Program-made: the position numbers and the translations under genes
Assembly (NCBI GenBank): GCA_017871115.1
Contig: JAFCIZ010000001.1
Location: 539,501-603,500 of the forward strand
Reading direction: 5' to 3'
DNA length: 64,000 nucleotides
DNA from: Cunninghamella blakesleeana
Taxonomy: Eukaryota > Mucoromycota > Mucoromycetes > Mucorales > Cunninghamellaceae
The notes under the pieces: generated by a model
What the model was told of the DNA's origin: nothing
Databases searched by the model: none
Seen by the model: the letters and a program-made list of their open reading frames with translations, nothing else
Shown: positions 12,024 to 22,380 of the stretch, piece by piece
How positions within the stretch are numbered: position 1 is the first letter of the stretch
Layout of the letters: each line of letters begins with the position of its first letter

Positions 12024-13553
12024 CTATATAGCTAATTCTTTAAATAATTGATATAATACATCCATCCAACTATCCAAGGGACCAGGAATACAATATCTTA
12101 TACAATCTTGGTTACCAACATGACCATCTGGTCTTACATTCACTAGAGCTGCTAAATCAATAAAGATTCCACCCGCTTCTTCAACAATACTTTTAGCTAT
12201 TTGATTCCTTCTTTCTAATTCACTCCATCCATAAGGTAATCTTTTCCATTCTTCCTCCGTTAAAGGTTGTGTTAAAGGTGCATTAGCATCATTACAATAA
12301 GGGTGACCAATAGGTGAGGATCGATAAATAATTAGTGTTTCTGGTGTTGTTTTTCTTATATGCGTCATAGTTCTGATTAAACTGGTGATAAAATCTTCAT
12401 CGCTTTCAATAATAGGTGATCGGTTTAAGATAAGGATAGGGTATGCTTTTAATATATTACTTGCTACAAATGGCCAAGTAATAATTGATCCTGCTGGATG
12501 TCCATCATTTTGTACATGTTTTGGATTATTTAATAATATATCGTTCCGAAGGTATCTTAGTCTTGTATCAGGTTTTGAACAAAGAGTATGATCTATATAT
12601 GCAATTTTATTTTATTTAATTTTTTTTTTAAAAAAAAAAAGAAAAAAGATGTATGAATAATTATTTATTTATTTATTGTTAAACTTTTATTTTTATTTTA
12701 TTGATTTTATATATATATATATATATATATTACCTTTGCAATTCAATTCACCAAAACAAACGGTAGGGCCATCTCTTAATGTATCCAAAAAGATTTCATG
12801 GAGTTGATATTGTAATAGATCACCCACCAATAATATATGCCTACCATTTAAAAGAGAACACCATTGATCAGGTGTAGCATGATACTGTAATGGGCACATC
12901 GATGATGATAATGAAGGCACCCATTGATATTGAGTTTCAGGTCGAACCATCTGAGGATCTCTGTTTTTCTTATAAAATTTTTTATCACACATAGCATAAA
13001 GAGGATCTTGTACGTGATTTAAAAGCTGTTGTTTTGATTTTTTAACAGGTTGCCAGCTACCTTGTGTCCAACAAGCTATCTTTTCACGTAATACTTTTAC
13101 TTGTTGTTCCGTTTGTACGTTTGTTCCTGGTATGCCTAATGATATATAACCAATGGATGCTAAAGACTTTTGTGTCTGTTGTTTTGCTTTATCTATTAAA
13201 TCATATTGCAACTGTTGTCGCTGCTGTAAAGTTAAATCAATAGTACTTGCTTCTCCTTTGAATAAGAATCTATTATGTGGTTGCTTATACCATGGAAAAT
13301 CGCGATACAATGGCATAAATGATGTGCGTTCATCTTTTTCTTTTTTTTTAAATGATGGTGGTGGCGATGCGTTCTTGTCAAGCTTTTCAGGTGGTACCAA
13401 GTTATTATATTTATTATTATTATTATTATAAGATAGTGGTGTTGGTGGATCAGGAGTGGTTAATAAATTTTCAAACGTTTTATATAATAGATAAAATATA
13501 AATAGGTATATTATAAAGCGAAACCATTTATATAACGGCCGTAAACCATTCAT
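12024..13553 (-). CDS. PC-esterase/TBL-like SGNH-fold protein lacking catalytic residues, 462 aa
   Basis: Type II membrane protein: one hydrophobic helix at residues about 12-28 (FRFIIYLFIFYLLYKTF), then a Pro/Asn-rich stem, then a lumenal domain of the PC-esterase (trichome-birefringence-like/Cas1) type. Exons 12734-13553 and 12024-12592 (1389 nt). Family landmarks: CWTQGSWQPV, Cys-containing YQWVPS and MCPLQYH segments, RHILLVGDLLQYQ at the position of the usual GDS block, and a C-terminal DCIRYCIPGPLDSW. In active members these are GDS and DCxHxCxPG. Here the nucleophile Ser is Leu246 and the catalytic His is Arg439. The fold is therefore probably kept while O-acetyl transfer or esterase activity is lost. 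The start at 13553 was chosen because an upstream in-frame ATG (13610) would add a Lys-rich stretch before the anchor. Confidence 0.75.
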
Positions 13554-14379
13554 ATTGTACTTATGAATATTTATTTCAACGTATTTGACTTTTTTTTTTT
13601 TCTTAAGCAAAAAAAAAAAGAGAGAGAGAGAGAGAAAGGGAAAAAAATGGAAAATTAAAAAGGAAAAATTGAAAAATTGAAAAATTTATTTTTAACTATC
13701 TATTCCCCGCCACTTTTTTTTCTTCATATAAAAAGAATATCACTTTTTCTCTATATTTAGTAAATTTTATCTATTCCAACAAAAGGAAAAATAAGGTTTT
13801 TCAACATCTTTTTTGCTAAAAAAAATATATTACTATATAATTTTTTAAACAGATATTTAAAATATAAAATGTCATTATTGTTGTTTATTAAAATAAGTAG
13901 GAGGAATTTTTCTCTTTGGGTGAATTTTATCATAGAAAATACAAAGAAAAAAAATATTTATTACGAGATTTTTTTAGTCTTATAAAAAGTCAACTGGCAC
14001 ACACTTAAAACAATGTTATACCATATTTGAAGTATCATGTACCTTTTAATTCTATTAGCGATTTTTATATTTTTTTAAACGACACAATAAAATAAAATAA
14101 AAATAGAATGTAATTTATGACCATATAATCCATACACAATAATGATGGCTATGTAAATCATTTAACAAGAATTTCAAGTCTTGCTTTTGATCAGTTTGAG
14201 ATATTTGTAGTAGTAAACGATATTTCATATTAAGAGTGAAAACTCCAATGAAAACCTTTTTTTTATAATATATAAAAAAATATCTATTTATTAAATAAAA
14301 TAATAATAGCAATTATATAATGTATATATATATATATATTAAAAAAATAATACAATTTTGAAAATAAAATAAAATAAAT
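13554..14379. other. Intergenic region with one unexplained minus-strand open stretch
   Basis: Promoter of the esterase-like gene (GA-repeat at 13620-13636; CCCCGCCAC near 13706) and the 3' flank of the metallophosphoesterase gene. Between about 14115 and 14260 on the minus strand is an open, protein-like stretch ending in TAA at 14115, preceded by AAAAAG. It could be an alternative last exon of the phosphoesterase gene, but no donor joins it cleanly. Otherwise nothing is supported. Confidence 0.4.
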
Positions 14380-15419
14380 TTACAAGTCAAATACAATAGG
14401 TGTTTGGTTTGGTTGGTATCTATAATTTGAGGTGCAAGCATTAATAAAAAGGATGTCATCGTGGTATACATATCCACCAGCTTCATGAATATGGCCAAAT
14501 ATTGATACTTTTGGTTTAATTTCATATATACGCTTTTCTAAAAATTCACATCCAACGTTTTGACCCCTACGAGTAAGATCTAATGTACCTCTTGGCGGTG
14601 TATGAGTAACAATAATATCTATATCATCCGGTACATCATCCCAACGTCCTATATATATAAATTAATGGCTTTATTAATTTTATTTATCCTATTTTTATTT
14701 TATTTGATATATATATATATATTTGCACTTACCTCGTAATCCTTTTATTGGCATAAAAGCGCCCCCAAGATGCAAAGGGCTATAAGGTGATACAAATAAA
14801 CGGTATCCACCAAATTCATCTGGTAGCTGATATGATTCGTGTTCTAAATATATAATACCTGCTTGTTCAAATAAAGCTAAAAGTTCTTGCTTTGCATTTG
14901 TTGAATTGGTAAGTCGTTCATCCAAATAATGGTCATGGTTTCCAGCTGTTATTATTTTAATCCTATTTTAGATAAATAAAATAACAATAATTAAAATAAT
15001 AAATAAATGGCAAAGTCAATATTGAATTATCAGTATTATCGACCTTATAATAATACTAATAGTATTTATTAGGTTGAATTTGTATATTTACTTGTGGGGT
15101 AAAGATTCTATCCAATCAATTGTTGCTCTGAATTCATTATAATTACCAACACGAGTTAAATCACCAGCATGAACTACAATAATAATAAAAACAGTAAAAA
15201 AAAAAAAAAGAGAGGGAAAACACACATTGAGTATAAAATGGTATGTATATGTATATTATGTTTAGTAATAAAATAAAAAAAATTATGCGTACTGAAAACA
15301 TCGCCATCGGGTATAGGAAATTTGAATTGAGTTTTTCCATGAGTATCTGACATACATACAAAACGTACAGTTCCAGGTTGTTTTGGTATTAATTTCTCTA
15401 TATCATTAGTTACAAACAT
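14380..15419 (-). CDS. Calcineurin-like metallophosphoesterase (MPPED2-like), 235 aa
   Basis: Dinuclear-metal phosphoesterase of the small MPPED1/2-like group, probably cytosolic. Exons on the minus strand: 15293-15419, 15092-15173, 14733-14962, 14380-14648 (708 nt). All five metal-binding blocks are present in order: SDTHG (24-28), HAGDLT (44-49), AGNHDHYL (76-83), VTHTPPRG and FGHIHEAGG. The protein ends with PIVFDL, which matches the family's usual end, so the model is complete. There is no signal peptide or membrane segment. The physiological substrate is unknown; animal homologues hydrolyse cyclic nucleotides in vitro. It shares a 365-nt divergent promoter with the RGS/membrane protein gene. 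Confidence 0.92.
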
Positions 15420-15784
15420 GGTACGTGTTTAAATAATAATAATAATATTATAAAAAAATATGAGAAAGTGGAAGAAAAAGAAAAAGTTCGTCGCAGCGCA
15501 TTTATATTTAGATTCTTTTTTAAAAATCAGCCTACAAAATTTTTGAAAGCGCCCAGATCTCTTTTTTTTTTAAAGCTAAATAATGATCAAAGGATTTTTT
15601 ATTTTATAAAATAAAAAAGGAGAGCAAAATATCAAAGTTTAATTGGCTAATTGAGTTTTAATTTTTTATTATAAAATGAAAAAATGATATATATTTTTTT
15701 TTTTTTGCCTTACCTTTTTTTTTTTCTCTCTCTCTCACTCTTTTCCTTTCACTTTTTTTTTTTATTTATAAAATAAAAAAAACA
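15420..15784. promoter_or_regulatory. Divergent promoter between metallophosphoesterase and RGS protein genes
   Basis: Head-to-head intergenic region of 365 nt. It contains GC-richer words unusual for this DNA (GTCGCAGCGC near 15490, AAAGCGCCCAGATC near 15547) and a CT-rich block with TCTCTCTCTC just before the RGS start. I see no strict TATA box. Confidence 0.45.
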
Positions 15785-16930
15785 ATGAGTAAAATAGATA
15801 ACAACAATTTACCATCTTTAGAACAAATATTAAAACGAAAAACGTTGCCACCAATATGTTTATATAATTTTTATATTGTTATGAGGGATCGATTACATAT
15901 GGAAGAAGTATTGGATTTTTATTTAGATGTACAACATCATGAACAGTTATGGAAGCGATATGTAAAGTCTATGCACAAAACCGGTATGTTATCAGAAGAT
16001 GATTTAGTTGAAGGATTTCATTCACCAAGAGTACTTAGTCGACTATCTGATTTACCAACTAATGAAAAATCACCTTCTCCTTCTTCACCTACCAATAATA
16101 ATAATAATAATAGATTAAATGATATTAGCGAAGAACGTTATGATCTTGTAAATAGTCCTCAACCAACTACTGAATCCAAAATCCCAAGTCGACAAGATGT
16201 AACCGATGCAACACAACATATATTATTGAGATATTTAGTACCGTCTGCTTCCAAAGAATTATCACAACTTCCTATAGGATTAAAAAAGGCTACTCGCTCG
16301 TTAATAGAAGATCAACATAGAGATGATCCTGCCGTCTTTTTAGAAGCCAAAGAATACTTGTTTGAATTAATGCAACGTCAAGCTTATCCAAAATTTTTAC
16401 ATTTAAGAGTATGGGGAAATGTTACCTTATGGCAACAGCTAGGTAGACTTGTCTTTGGTTTGGTTGCTTTATTAGCGGGATTTGCTACTGGCCTTAGTCT
16501 TATCTTTTTAGGTTATCCTCCTTGGGGAATAAGATGGTGGGTTTTATTACCTCTTTGGTTTGGCGTGATGAATGTTTTAATCTTTTTGACAGGTTTAAAT
16601 CCATTATGGGTATTGTTTTTCAATGTTAGGTATGTATATTATATATATACATATATATATATATATATGCGTGTGTGTGTATCCATGAGTCTATGTGTCT
16701 GTATATAAAAAAGGATATTATTATTATTATCAACTAATTTTATAAATTACATTTTATTTATTTATTTTTGGTAAAATAGTGAAACAACCACTTTTAAATT
16801 TACTAAAATTAAGCAACCACAAGTGAAAAAAATATTATGGTCTCGATCAATTTGGTTACTTGTTATTAGTTTAGTGATTACTGTAGTTTTATCTGTTATA
16901 TTTTGTGCTGTACCATCGAGAAGACTTTAA
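15785..16930 (+). CDS. RGS-domain membrane protein, Rax1-like, 331 aa
   Basis: Exons 15785-16629 and 16780-16930 (996 nt). The N-terminal half carries an RGS-like fold: a first block (residues about 8-60) with the helix-rich LHMEEVLDFYLDVQHHE, an Asn/Ser-rich insertion (about 85-125), and a second block (about 130-215) with DATQHILLRYLV, KATRSLIED and EAKEYLFELMQRQAYPKFL. Three or four hydrophobic helices follow (about 225-330), including one in the second exon. This order, a split RGS domain followed by transmembrane segments, is that of yeast Rax1, a bud-site-selection landmark protein. In a filamentous fungus a polarity or cell-surface landmark role is plausible, but that is inference. Acting as a GAP for a G-alpha subunit is not established for this group. 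Confidence 0.82.
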
Positions 16931-17341
16931 AAAAAAAGACACACATACACATACAATATGATTCCCCTCCTAACTTTTCAATATTTTTTTTTATTAATTA
17001 GTTCATTCTTTATTTTAATCTTTTTATTTCTTATTTTATTATTTATATAGAGTTATAGTATTATTATCAACATGATAACCATTTTTTTAATAATTCAATT
17101 CAATTCAAAATACCATCATTAATAAATATATTCTTTTATATATATATATATCCATTACTATATTTTAACATTCGCCCGTTTTATTTATTTTGAGTTTTAA
17201 AGTTTAAAAAATAAAAACTTAATATGCGTATTTAAAAGATATAAATTCAACCTAATTTTTTAAGCCTTTTTTTCTTCTTTTTCCTCTTTTTTTTTTTTTT
17301 TAAAAAAAAAAGAAAAAATTGTATTTTTACATTTAGACATT
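16931..17341. other. Intergenic region (tandem genes)
   Basis: About 410 nt, AT-rich, between the RGS protein and the next membrane-protein gene. It includes a T15A10 junction (about 17287-17311) thirty bases before the downstream ATG. No ORF is supported. Confidence 0.5.
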
Positions 17342-18504
17342 ATGGTATCACCTACACCACTTTATCCATTGAAAGGGATTGTCTTTTTTTTCCAACATCC
17401 CAAGGTACATAGAATAAATTTATAAACAAACGGGATATATATTTAACGAAGGATTGATATTTATTATTATTCATTATTTATAGCAATTATGGTTAAAAAC
17501 TTTATTACCCTTTTTACTTACACTTGGATTTGGATTAGTATCTCTTTTTATATGTTTAACTTATTTACTTCATTGGCAAGCCCATGCTTTAATGGAAATT
17601 CACTTTCCTAGTTGGTTAGCCCACACCATTGCTGTGGTTCTTAGTTTAATCGAAAGTGGAATCCTTGATATTTTATGTTTTGCCATTTTATTACCCTTTT
17701 TCCAAGATGCTTTGTTTGATGCAACATTAAAGGCACGCGGTTTAGATAGAATGTTGAAAGATTTAGATATTCCCCGTCTTGTTGTTTGTTGTCGTGGTAT
17801 CACGTCAAGTCTCTTGGTGGCTAGTCTTGTGGTTTTTATTAGAGTAAAGTTTTATTTATTTATTTATTTATATTTTTCGAAAAAAAAAAAAAAAATTATT
17901 AATAGATCATCCTTCTTTTCTCTTTTTTCTTTTTGTTTTCTTTAAAAAAAATTAGGTATTAATTTTAATTCTTACTTTACCTTTAAATCTAATTCCCATC
18001 GTTGGTACCGTGATAGCTTGTTATATTAATGGGTTCCCAGCTACGTAAGTGTTTTTAAAAAAAGAAAAAGCTGATATAATTTTTTTTTAAAAAAAAATTT
18101 GTATACACAAAAAGTTCAAAAGAAGGATGTTACACCAAGATCTGATATATATTACATATATTTATAGATGGTCTCTTACACTTCATCATGATATTGAACT
18201 TAAAGGAATGACAGTAACAGAATCAAGAAAACATGCATGGCATAATAAATTTACTTTTTGTAATTTTGGGGCTGTAGCAGTTGCTCTTGAATTAATTCCT
18301 ATTGTTAACTTATTATTTATGTGGACAAATATTGTTGGTGCAGCATTATGGTTAGGTGATATTTTTGTTGAAACTGAACAATCTTCTTCTGTTGATGCTT
18401 CTACTAAATCTTTATATCCTTCTTCTTCTGGTTCCGCTGATAATGAACAAACTCGTTTACTTCAACAACAACAAAAAGACCAAGATTATGGTTCTGCTGT
18501 TTAA
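17342..18504 (+). CDS. EI24/CysZ-like multi-pass membrane protein (Rrt8/Lds family), 282 aa
   Basis: Exons 17342-17404, 17484-17843, 17956-18044, 18168-18504 (849 nt). The protein has several long hydrophobic helices: LLPFLLTLGFGLVSLFICL, HTIAVVLSLIESGILDILCF, VLILILTLPLNLIPIVGTVI and FGAVAVALELIPIVNLLFMW. The NLIPIVGT and ELIPIVNLLF repeats are typical of the EI24 domain, where each pore-like half ends in a Pro-containing segment. In fungi such proteins include yeast Rrt8, Lds1 and Lds2, which sit on lipid droplets and contribute to the outer spore wall; that role here is inference. The C-terminal 45 residues are Ser/Gln-rich and presumably cytosolic. It lies in tandem with the RGS protein gene. 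Confidence 0.75.
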
Positions 18505-19442
18505 ATATAGATATTAGCTTCATTCCCCCAATTTTATTTTATAAATTTATCATGAAATGATTTCTTTATCTCATCTTTTTTTTTTCACTTCATCATTTTT
18601 ACTAGTTGCTTTTTTTTTTATTTTCTTTTTTAAAATATAAACCAGCTTTTGAAACAGTATCCTTTTTTCTTTTTTTTATCTCTTTGTTCCCTTATTATTC
18701 ATTTATACATAACAAAATCAATATAAATTGTATTTTAAGTAAAGAAAAAAAAAAAGTCGCGTATACAAAAATTGAAAAACCATCAGCGTCCTTTAATGGC
18801 TTATGCATTCTATTTGACTATTTGAAAAGTATAATTTTATGTTTTTTAACAAAGATTGTAAGCATATATATATTATGTATTTATTTTTATTATTTATATC
18901 TTGTTTGCACATAAATTATGTGTTAGATAAAGCTTATACCACTTTACAACCTATGCTTAGTTCTAGCCATTAAAACCAATTATGCAGAAAAAAAAATTGC
19001 ACCTGGGTTTCAATACTTTCTAAGTATAAAGCAACTTTGAAGTTTTTTTAAACATTTGATCAAAAAATTAAAAGATAATTTATTAATGGAAATGTTAAGG
19101 AGGAGTAATAAAATAAGCGATATCTACTAATCATTTTTCATTCTTCTTTTTTTAAAGTACTCGATAACTTTTACTACTCACCTAAAAGCAGTATTAAACT
19201 CAAAAACTTTTTTAAATAATGCAATAAATTTATCATAATCTTTAGAAATATACTTTAAATATAGCAACGAACAAAGGTATCTTTAAACCTACTAAAAAGT
19301 ATAGCCCATTCATTTATAATATGGTTAAGAAATCAAATATTGACATATGTAACATTATCAGTTATTGATAAAAATGAAAATATTAATATTAAATAAAAAT
19401 AAATAATTTATATTGAGTTACATTATCCTTATTTTTTATTTT
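18505..19442. other. Intergenic region, no supported gene
   Basis: About 940 nt of AT-rich DNA after the EI24-like gene. One plus-strand open stretch (18606-18914) is dominated by Phe/Leu/Ile/Lys codons from T- and A-runs and looks non-coding. A slightly GC-richer patch (about 18920-19030) has no recognisable product. Confidence 0.4.
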
Positions 19443-19695
19443 TTATTTAATGATAGGTGGCGGAATAATTAATATCCAAACTACAATAAAAATCATCAAT
19501 AACCAGAATACGTAAAGACAAATAAGTGTAAATATAAAAATGGTGGGGCCAGTCCAATTTACCACCGTCTATATCACTGATCCAACTATCTGATCCACTC
19601 GAATGGCTTGTATAAAGAAGGATCAAAAGGTAAAGAGAAAGTAATATGAAATAGCCAATTGAAAAGGAATAATATAAGGCAAAAAATATTAAAAT
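19443..19695 (-). pseudogene. Frameshifted relic of a small two-helix membrane protein
   Basis: On the minus strand a splice acceptor-like CTTCAG is followed by an exon-like frame encoding a hydrophobic helix (FSIGYFILLSLYLLILLY), then a polar loop (SHSSGSDSWISDID). A second hydrophobic helix (PTIFIFTLICLYVFWLL and on to IIPPPIIK, stop at 19443) is in the +1 frame. The two parts would be one protein if a single base were absent near the loop, around 19568. No start codon or upstream exon could be joined before reaching the MOG1 3' end. I do not recognise the family. A real frameshift relic is most likely; a sequencing error is the alternative. Confidence 0.45.
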
Positions 19696-19969
19696 CTGAA
19701 GATGGATAAATATAAAGTTATATCATAGCTTATGGGATGTTGAGCTCCTTTTTTTTAAAAAATAATAATACTATTTGAAATTCATTCAAGTTTAAATAAA
19801 ATAATACTCGATATTACTTTAAAAAATTATATTTTTAATTTTTATACGCGATTGTATTATTCTTATTTATATCATTGTATAAATCGAAAGATAACCTTTT
19901 TTTATTATTGTTTATTTTAATTGTATATAGTTAATTTCCAATATAAAATAATAATACAGGTAATATATA

Positions 19970-20780
19970 TTAGATACCAAAAAGACCCCAATCCTGAATT
20001 TCTAACTTTTGAACTATTAACTTGATTTCTTCTATAAAGGATGACTCTACCACTGGGGCTACGGCATCATTATTTTCACTACTATTTGGTGCTACATGAA
20101 TGGGTGCATTAAGGGTTATTATAAGATCCGTTTCTACCTTTTCTAACCTAATTAAAGCTAATATTATTTCTACTTGGTTGATGGCTTTTTCATTAAATTT
20201 AGCTATGTTTTGAAATCCTCGTATAAAATAAACTTTTGTATCTTTTCTATATATAATAAAGAAAAGTAAAAATAGATAAATAAATAAAAACCATTCTGAT
20301 TTATTGGCATCAATATATTTATTTCTTTTCCTTTTTTATTAAAAAACCTACGGTAATTTAGGTGCTGCGGTATCAACATTTATATGTTCTATATTTTCGA
20401 TAGTATAACCAGTGGCATCATTTTGCTCAGCAAGTTGCTCAAAATGAAACCTATAAAAGTATAAATAAATAAATTCTATTCCTCCAAAAAGCTATTTTTT
20501 ACTATATATTATTATCACTTACTTTGCCGCTTCTTCACCCAAGTATTCTACCTTTTCTAACAATTCTATTATTAAACTCTGTTGAGTATTCATATCAATA
20601 AATACCTCTTGGTTATCAGGGACTTGTCTTAATTCACTAAATAGGTGTAAAATGAAGTATAAAGAGTAAGTGAGCGAGCGAGTAACGTTTATGAATATTT
20701 ACTTTTTATTACCTAGCATCAATGTAAGAGGATCTAATAACTGAAGATATAGCACCTCCATAAAATAATTGATTATTCAT
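19970..20780 (-). CDS. MOG1: Mog1-type Ran-interacting protein, 185 aa
   Basis: Nuclear transport factor that binds Ran/Gsp1 and promotes nucleotide release, supporting nuclear import. Exons on the minus strand: 20713-20780, 20523-20636, 20352-20450, 19970-20246 (558 nt). Recognisable landmarks: the start MNNQLFYGGAISSVIRSSY, then SELRQVPDNQEVFID (family pattern DFRQVPDNQEVF), an acidic helix ELLEKVEYLGEEAA, and the strand ALIRLEKVETDLIITLNAP near the C-terminus. Length matches Mog1/RanGRF proteins (about 185-220). The third donor is GTAGGT, also used in the P450 gene. It is divergent from RPB6 with 258 nt between the start codons, a pairing of two housekeeping nuclear genes. Confidence 0.93.
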
Positions 20781-21038
20781 AGTAATATAATATAATGTAT
20801 ATATGTGGTATAGAGTAGTAATAAAAATAAGAAAAAAATAAAGAAAAAAAATGAACTTTTTGCATATTTAAATTGAATTTAAGACTCAGCCATGAACCTT
20901 TAATTATTTGTGGCTTTTTTTCTAAAAAAATTGGGCATTATTATATTTTCTATTTCAGCTCATATTATTTTTTCTTTTTCTTTCCATTTTTTTTCTTTTT
21001 TTTTTAATAAATAAGCATATATATACAATTAATTAACA
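20781..21038. promoter_or_regulatory. Divergent promoter between MOG1 and RPB6
   Basis: 258-nt head-to-head promoter. Contains TATATATATAC about 20 nt before the RPB6 ATG, T-rich tracts on one side and A-rich tracts on the other. Confidence 0.45.
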
Positions 21039-21883
21039 ATGTCTGATTCAGAAATTGATGTAGAACCGTAAATACATAAAATAAAATACACATACAATAA
21101 TAAAAAAAATGCCCTGATTCCATTCTATAATAAAATTTATATTAATACTTTATTCATTTTGTTTTTATTATTTATATATATATATATATATTTGTTTAAT
21201 CCATTTAGCTATGATATGGTAAGTTGTTAGATGTGTTATTAATGGAAAGGAAAAAAAAAATTATATATATATATACATTATATTTTATAAAACTTTAAAC
21301 TTGTTAAAAAAAATATATATTTTTTCATACATATACATTTTATTTATTTACTTATTTATTTTTTTAAAAAAAAAAGTACTACGATGAAGTACTAGACGAA
21401 CCTGTAAATTATATGGAAGAACCAGATGAACCACAAGTTGTAATTATTGAAGAGGGTTTGAATCAAACTGTACGAGAACCTACTGAACTTAAAGAAAAGA
21501 CAACTACACCTTATATGACTAAATATGAAAGAGCAAGAATTTTAGGGACAAGAGCACTTCAAATTAGGTAATTAATCATCTTTTATCTATATTCTTTGAT
21601 CATTTTTATTTTCTATTTTTTACCATATAATAATGAAAGATTACAAATATAGAAATTCAAGAATCTATTAAAAAGATACATACTTACAGATGATTCATTT
21701 TCTTTATCTTTTATATGTACTAGTTTAAATGCACCAGTAACAGTAGAATTGGATGGTGAAACGGATCCTTTAGTTATTGCAATGAAAGAATTAAGAGAAA
21801 AGAAAATACCATTAATTGTACGACGATTTATGCCTGATGGTACTTATGAAGATTGGAATGTAAAAGATTTGATTGTAGAATAA
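21039..21883 (+). CDS. RPB6: RNA polymerase I/II/III common subunit Rpb6 (ABC23), 129 aa
   Basis: Shared subunit of all three nuclear RNA polymerases, in the shelf/clamp base. Exons 21039-21067, 21209-21218, 21377-21567, 21724-21883 (390 nt). After an acidic N-terminal tail (residues 1-60) comes the conserved domain: [18 protein letters not shown], then [30 protein letters not shown] and [13 protein letters not shown], ending at Glu129. Length and motif order are those of yeast Rpo26 and human POLR2F. Exon 2 is only 10 nt (CTATGATATG) and encodes most of Tyr-Asp-Met in the acidic tail. It is needed to keep frame: exon 1 ends at codon position 2 and exon 3 starts at position 1. Confidence 0.96.
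21209..21218 (+). other. RPB6: 10-nt micro-exon of RPB6
   Basis: Flanked by acceptor CATTTAG and donor GTAAGT. It joins exon 1 (CC) and exon 3 (TAC TAC) to give Pro-Tyr-Asp-Met-Tyr-Tyr in frame. Direct joining of exon 1 to exon 3 would shift the frame. Confidence 0.85.
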
Positions 21884-22348
21884 AATGTTGAATAGTGTGG
21901 ATCATCTATAATATATATATTTATATATATAACGATAAAAATAAATTAAAAAAAGATTATCCTTAGGATTCAATCTCTATTTTTTTTATTTTTTTTTTTT
22001 TGGGGGGGCAAGTATCAATAAAATAGAGTGATAATAATACGTAGGATGAATAGGTTCTTTTTTATTTGAGAATATATGATCATCATCAATAAACAATGCA
22101 TGGATTTTTTTAATCACAAGAATGATTATATGATAAATTGGTTTTTTGTTTTTTATTGATTCACGGGGTATATTTTGAAAATATAGGGGGAGAGAGAAAT
22201 AGAATAATAATTCTTCATATGACAGTTTTTTTTTTTTTACTTGTGTACTATACCATATTGAGTCATTCCATAATTTTTTTATATTCGATAACAACCCTGC
22301 AAAACAAGAAGTATATAGTATAACTATATTTATATTTATAGAACAAAC

Positions 22349-22380
<32 letters not shown>

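Noticed and set aside
18606..18914. Plus-strand 102-codon open frame
   Set aside because: Composition is entirely Phe/Ile/Leu/Lys/Tyr from T- and A-runs; no motif, no splice context, no sensible promoter distance.
21986..22351. Minus-strand 121-codon open frame
   Set aside because: Starts and ends in homopolymers and lacks protein-like periodicity; treated as chance in AT-rich DNA.
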